From positions 3,882,512 through 3,946,511 of the forward strand of contig CABFPE010000003.1 in the NCBI GenBank assembly GCA_900660155.1: a DNA stretch of 64,000 nucleotides, given 5' to 3'. Both the position numbers and the translations under genes were made by a program. Shown one piece after another: positions 62,590 to 64,000 of this stretch. Below the pieces are notes generated by a model. The model was given only the letters and a program-made list of their open reading frames with translations, did not search any database and was not told the origin of the DNA. This stretch comes from Hofstenia miamia (taxonomy: Eukaryota; Xenacoelomorpha; Acoela; Hofsteniidae). How positions within the stretch are numbered: position 1 is the first letter of the stretch; every line of letters starts with the position of its first letter.

Positions 62590-63218
62590 CAGCCACAAAT
62601 AGGTATAATTTGTAAAACTTTCTTGATTGGTCCAGTATGAATATTATGGAATTCAATGTATCTAAGTGTAAGGCACTTCTTTTTTCAAATTGCCCGGAAA
62701 CCACTGATAACCTAACTATATACAACACTAAAATACCATGGAAATCTAAAACAACTGATCTAGGGCTAATATTAACAAATGATCTTACTTGGAACAACCA
62801 TATTCATGCACTTCTAAATAAAGCATATTCTGTTCTTTTCAAATTAAAAAGAAATATACCTTACTGGTGTTCTCTGAAAGTAAAACTTACACTACTAAAA
62901 AGCATGTGTTTTTCAATCCTTACATAGCAATAAGGTGTTTGATTGTATATTTATCTTAGATATCCATACTCATTGTTGTTATATTGTATAATTCTAAAAA
63001 ATATTGTGCAAAAAATTTTCGTCCTCAAAACGTTAAATAGGCTGTTTTTCGTTAAGGCAGCACAAACACAAATATCCATGCTTTCTAAAAAAAAGAATGC
63101 GTTCAGAAAAATTTTTCAAAATGATGTCCTTAAATATAAGAATACGAACAAAGTTCATTACAATAAGTTTTTCAAAAATCTATTCTTAGCGCTTGCCATT
63201 CTTGGACAAATTCCTTAA
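62590..63218 (+). mobile_element. LINE 3' fragment, RT thumb and C-terminal domain
   Basis: The frame MEFNVSKCKALLFSNCPE, then TTDLGLILTNDLTWNNHIHA and YSVLFKLKRNIPYW is the conserved MxFNxxKCK ... LGxxxxxDLxWxxHI ... A..+L..+KR series of Jockey/CR1-group reverse transcriptases. One frame change near 62930 separates it from a basic C-terminal part. It ends exactly at the TTAA that borders the piggyBac-like miniature element, and no continuation is evident on the far side. It appears to be a different family from the 7521 LINE. Confidence 0.65.
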
Positions 63219-63432
63219 CACTAGAAACTCGACGATGGGTCAAAAGGACCTATAAGCCTTTTTTTGCTTCATTATTCATTCATCAAAAACATTAGCAGGC
63301 ACATATACTTCCAATTATGTTGATAATCTCATGAAATTTGTATTTAGTAAAAATTTTGTTTCAATTAAATAATTTTCGCTTTTGAAACATCAGATGTAAA
63401 TATATTCTCAAGGAGTGCTCGCTGTTTTAGTG
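63219..63432. mobile_element. piggyBac-like miniature element
   Basis: Flanked by TTAA at 63215-63218 and 63433-63436. The ends are CACTAGAAACTCGACGA and the inverted CACTAAAACAGCGAGC; the left side continues GGGTCAAAAGGACC, like the subterminal GGGTCA...TGACCC of many piggyBac-type elements. 214 bp, non-coding. The same end type appears at 29823-30065. Confidence 0.65.
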
Positions 63433-63436
63433 TTAA

Positions 63437-64000
63437 TATGTTTTCATAATATGGCGAACCATTGAGATGATCTCTTCTCTTGCGGAATGAATTGATTGCT
63501 TTTGAGCAAAAAAGGATAGTTCTCTTACGACTGCATATAATGCAAACCAATAACAAGAACTTAAGAAGGGTTTATAGATTAGTGTTGTCTAGTATATATT
63601 GATTGTGAAAAATTTGACGGTAGACCATTAAATAAAATTTAAGTTAATCATATTTCAGGAAAGTTTTTGGCATATCCTGTCAAAATTTGTTCTTTGGTTG
63701 TAATAAAATATGCAAAATCAAAAAGCCCAACTACCTCACATCTTGGTTAAGCTATTTCCAGATTTGGAGATACATATGCTAGGCTTCGCACATACTCGAA
63801 CTCGATGTGAGGACGGAAAGCTAAACTAGACATTTCATGTACTCGAAACCAAGTTGATATTTGCTTGAATCTCCATTTTTGCCCGTTGCTTCAAAGAATC
63901 CATCGAAAATTCTTTATTTACCTCAAAGTGCAAGCAATTCAGCTTGTTTCTTTTACATATTTAATATTTTGAATTTCTTTCGTACATTTACATAGGTTTG
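63437..64000. other. No gene recognised
   Basis: Nothing supported up to the window edge. Confidence 0.4.

Overview
The window is AT-rich, intron-bearing animal DNA, most likely from an invertebrate. The only convincing host gene is part of a class A neuropeptide-type G-protein-coupled receptor on the minus strand: two exons at 751-1158 and 3338-3491 with clean GT/AG junctions. It runs off the left edge, and its 5' exon was not found. No rRNA, tRNA or CRISPR was recognised. The species cannot be fixed from this sequence; GPCR type, long introns, many (TA)n tracts and the transposon mix fit a protostome with a repeat-rich genome.

Nearly everything else that can be named is transposon. 0-12 kb: a mariner 5' end lies in the receptor gene, followed by a Penelope-like reverse-transcriptase scrap and an old plus-strand LINE (5586-7520 and 11382-about 11930) split by a younger minus-strand LINE of the same family (7521-11381). 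In the younger LINE, ORF1 and ORF2 are in the same frame, separated only by a UGA followed by CUAG, and ORF2 has no early AUG. The old copy keeps the same arrangement, so stop-codon readthrough is a serious hypothesis. 14-21 kb: an IS630/Tc1/mariner-group transposon is cut at its QQDGAP motif by a hAT miniature element with target-site duplication, then a Penelope-like 3' part follows. 22-33 kb: hAT and Tc1/mariner miniature elements, a THAP-domain transposon with terminal inverted repeats (28344-31284) that itself carries a piggyBac-like miniature element, and a decayed Tc1 element with paired (IR/DR) ends (31337-32948).

33-51 kb: a foldback minisatellite, a 1.95-kb hAT-type element with perfect 8-bp target duplication, a Penelope-like 3' end with a hammerhead-ribozyme-like motif, mariner and LINE remnants, an assembly gap inside (TA)n, and another hAT miniature element with perfect target duplication. 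51-64 kb: a broken ZMYM1-like hAT transposase gene interrupted by a hAT-type insert, a 1443-bp segment present twice with a single N at the joint (probably an uncollapsed assembly overlap), a decayed gene of an uncharacterised multicopy family, and a LINE 3' part abutting a piggyBac-like miniature element. The parts do not form a pathway; the story is nested transposon insertion around one receptor gene. Family names come from motif recognition by eye, with no database search.
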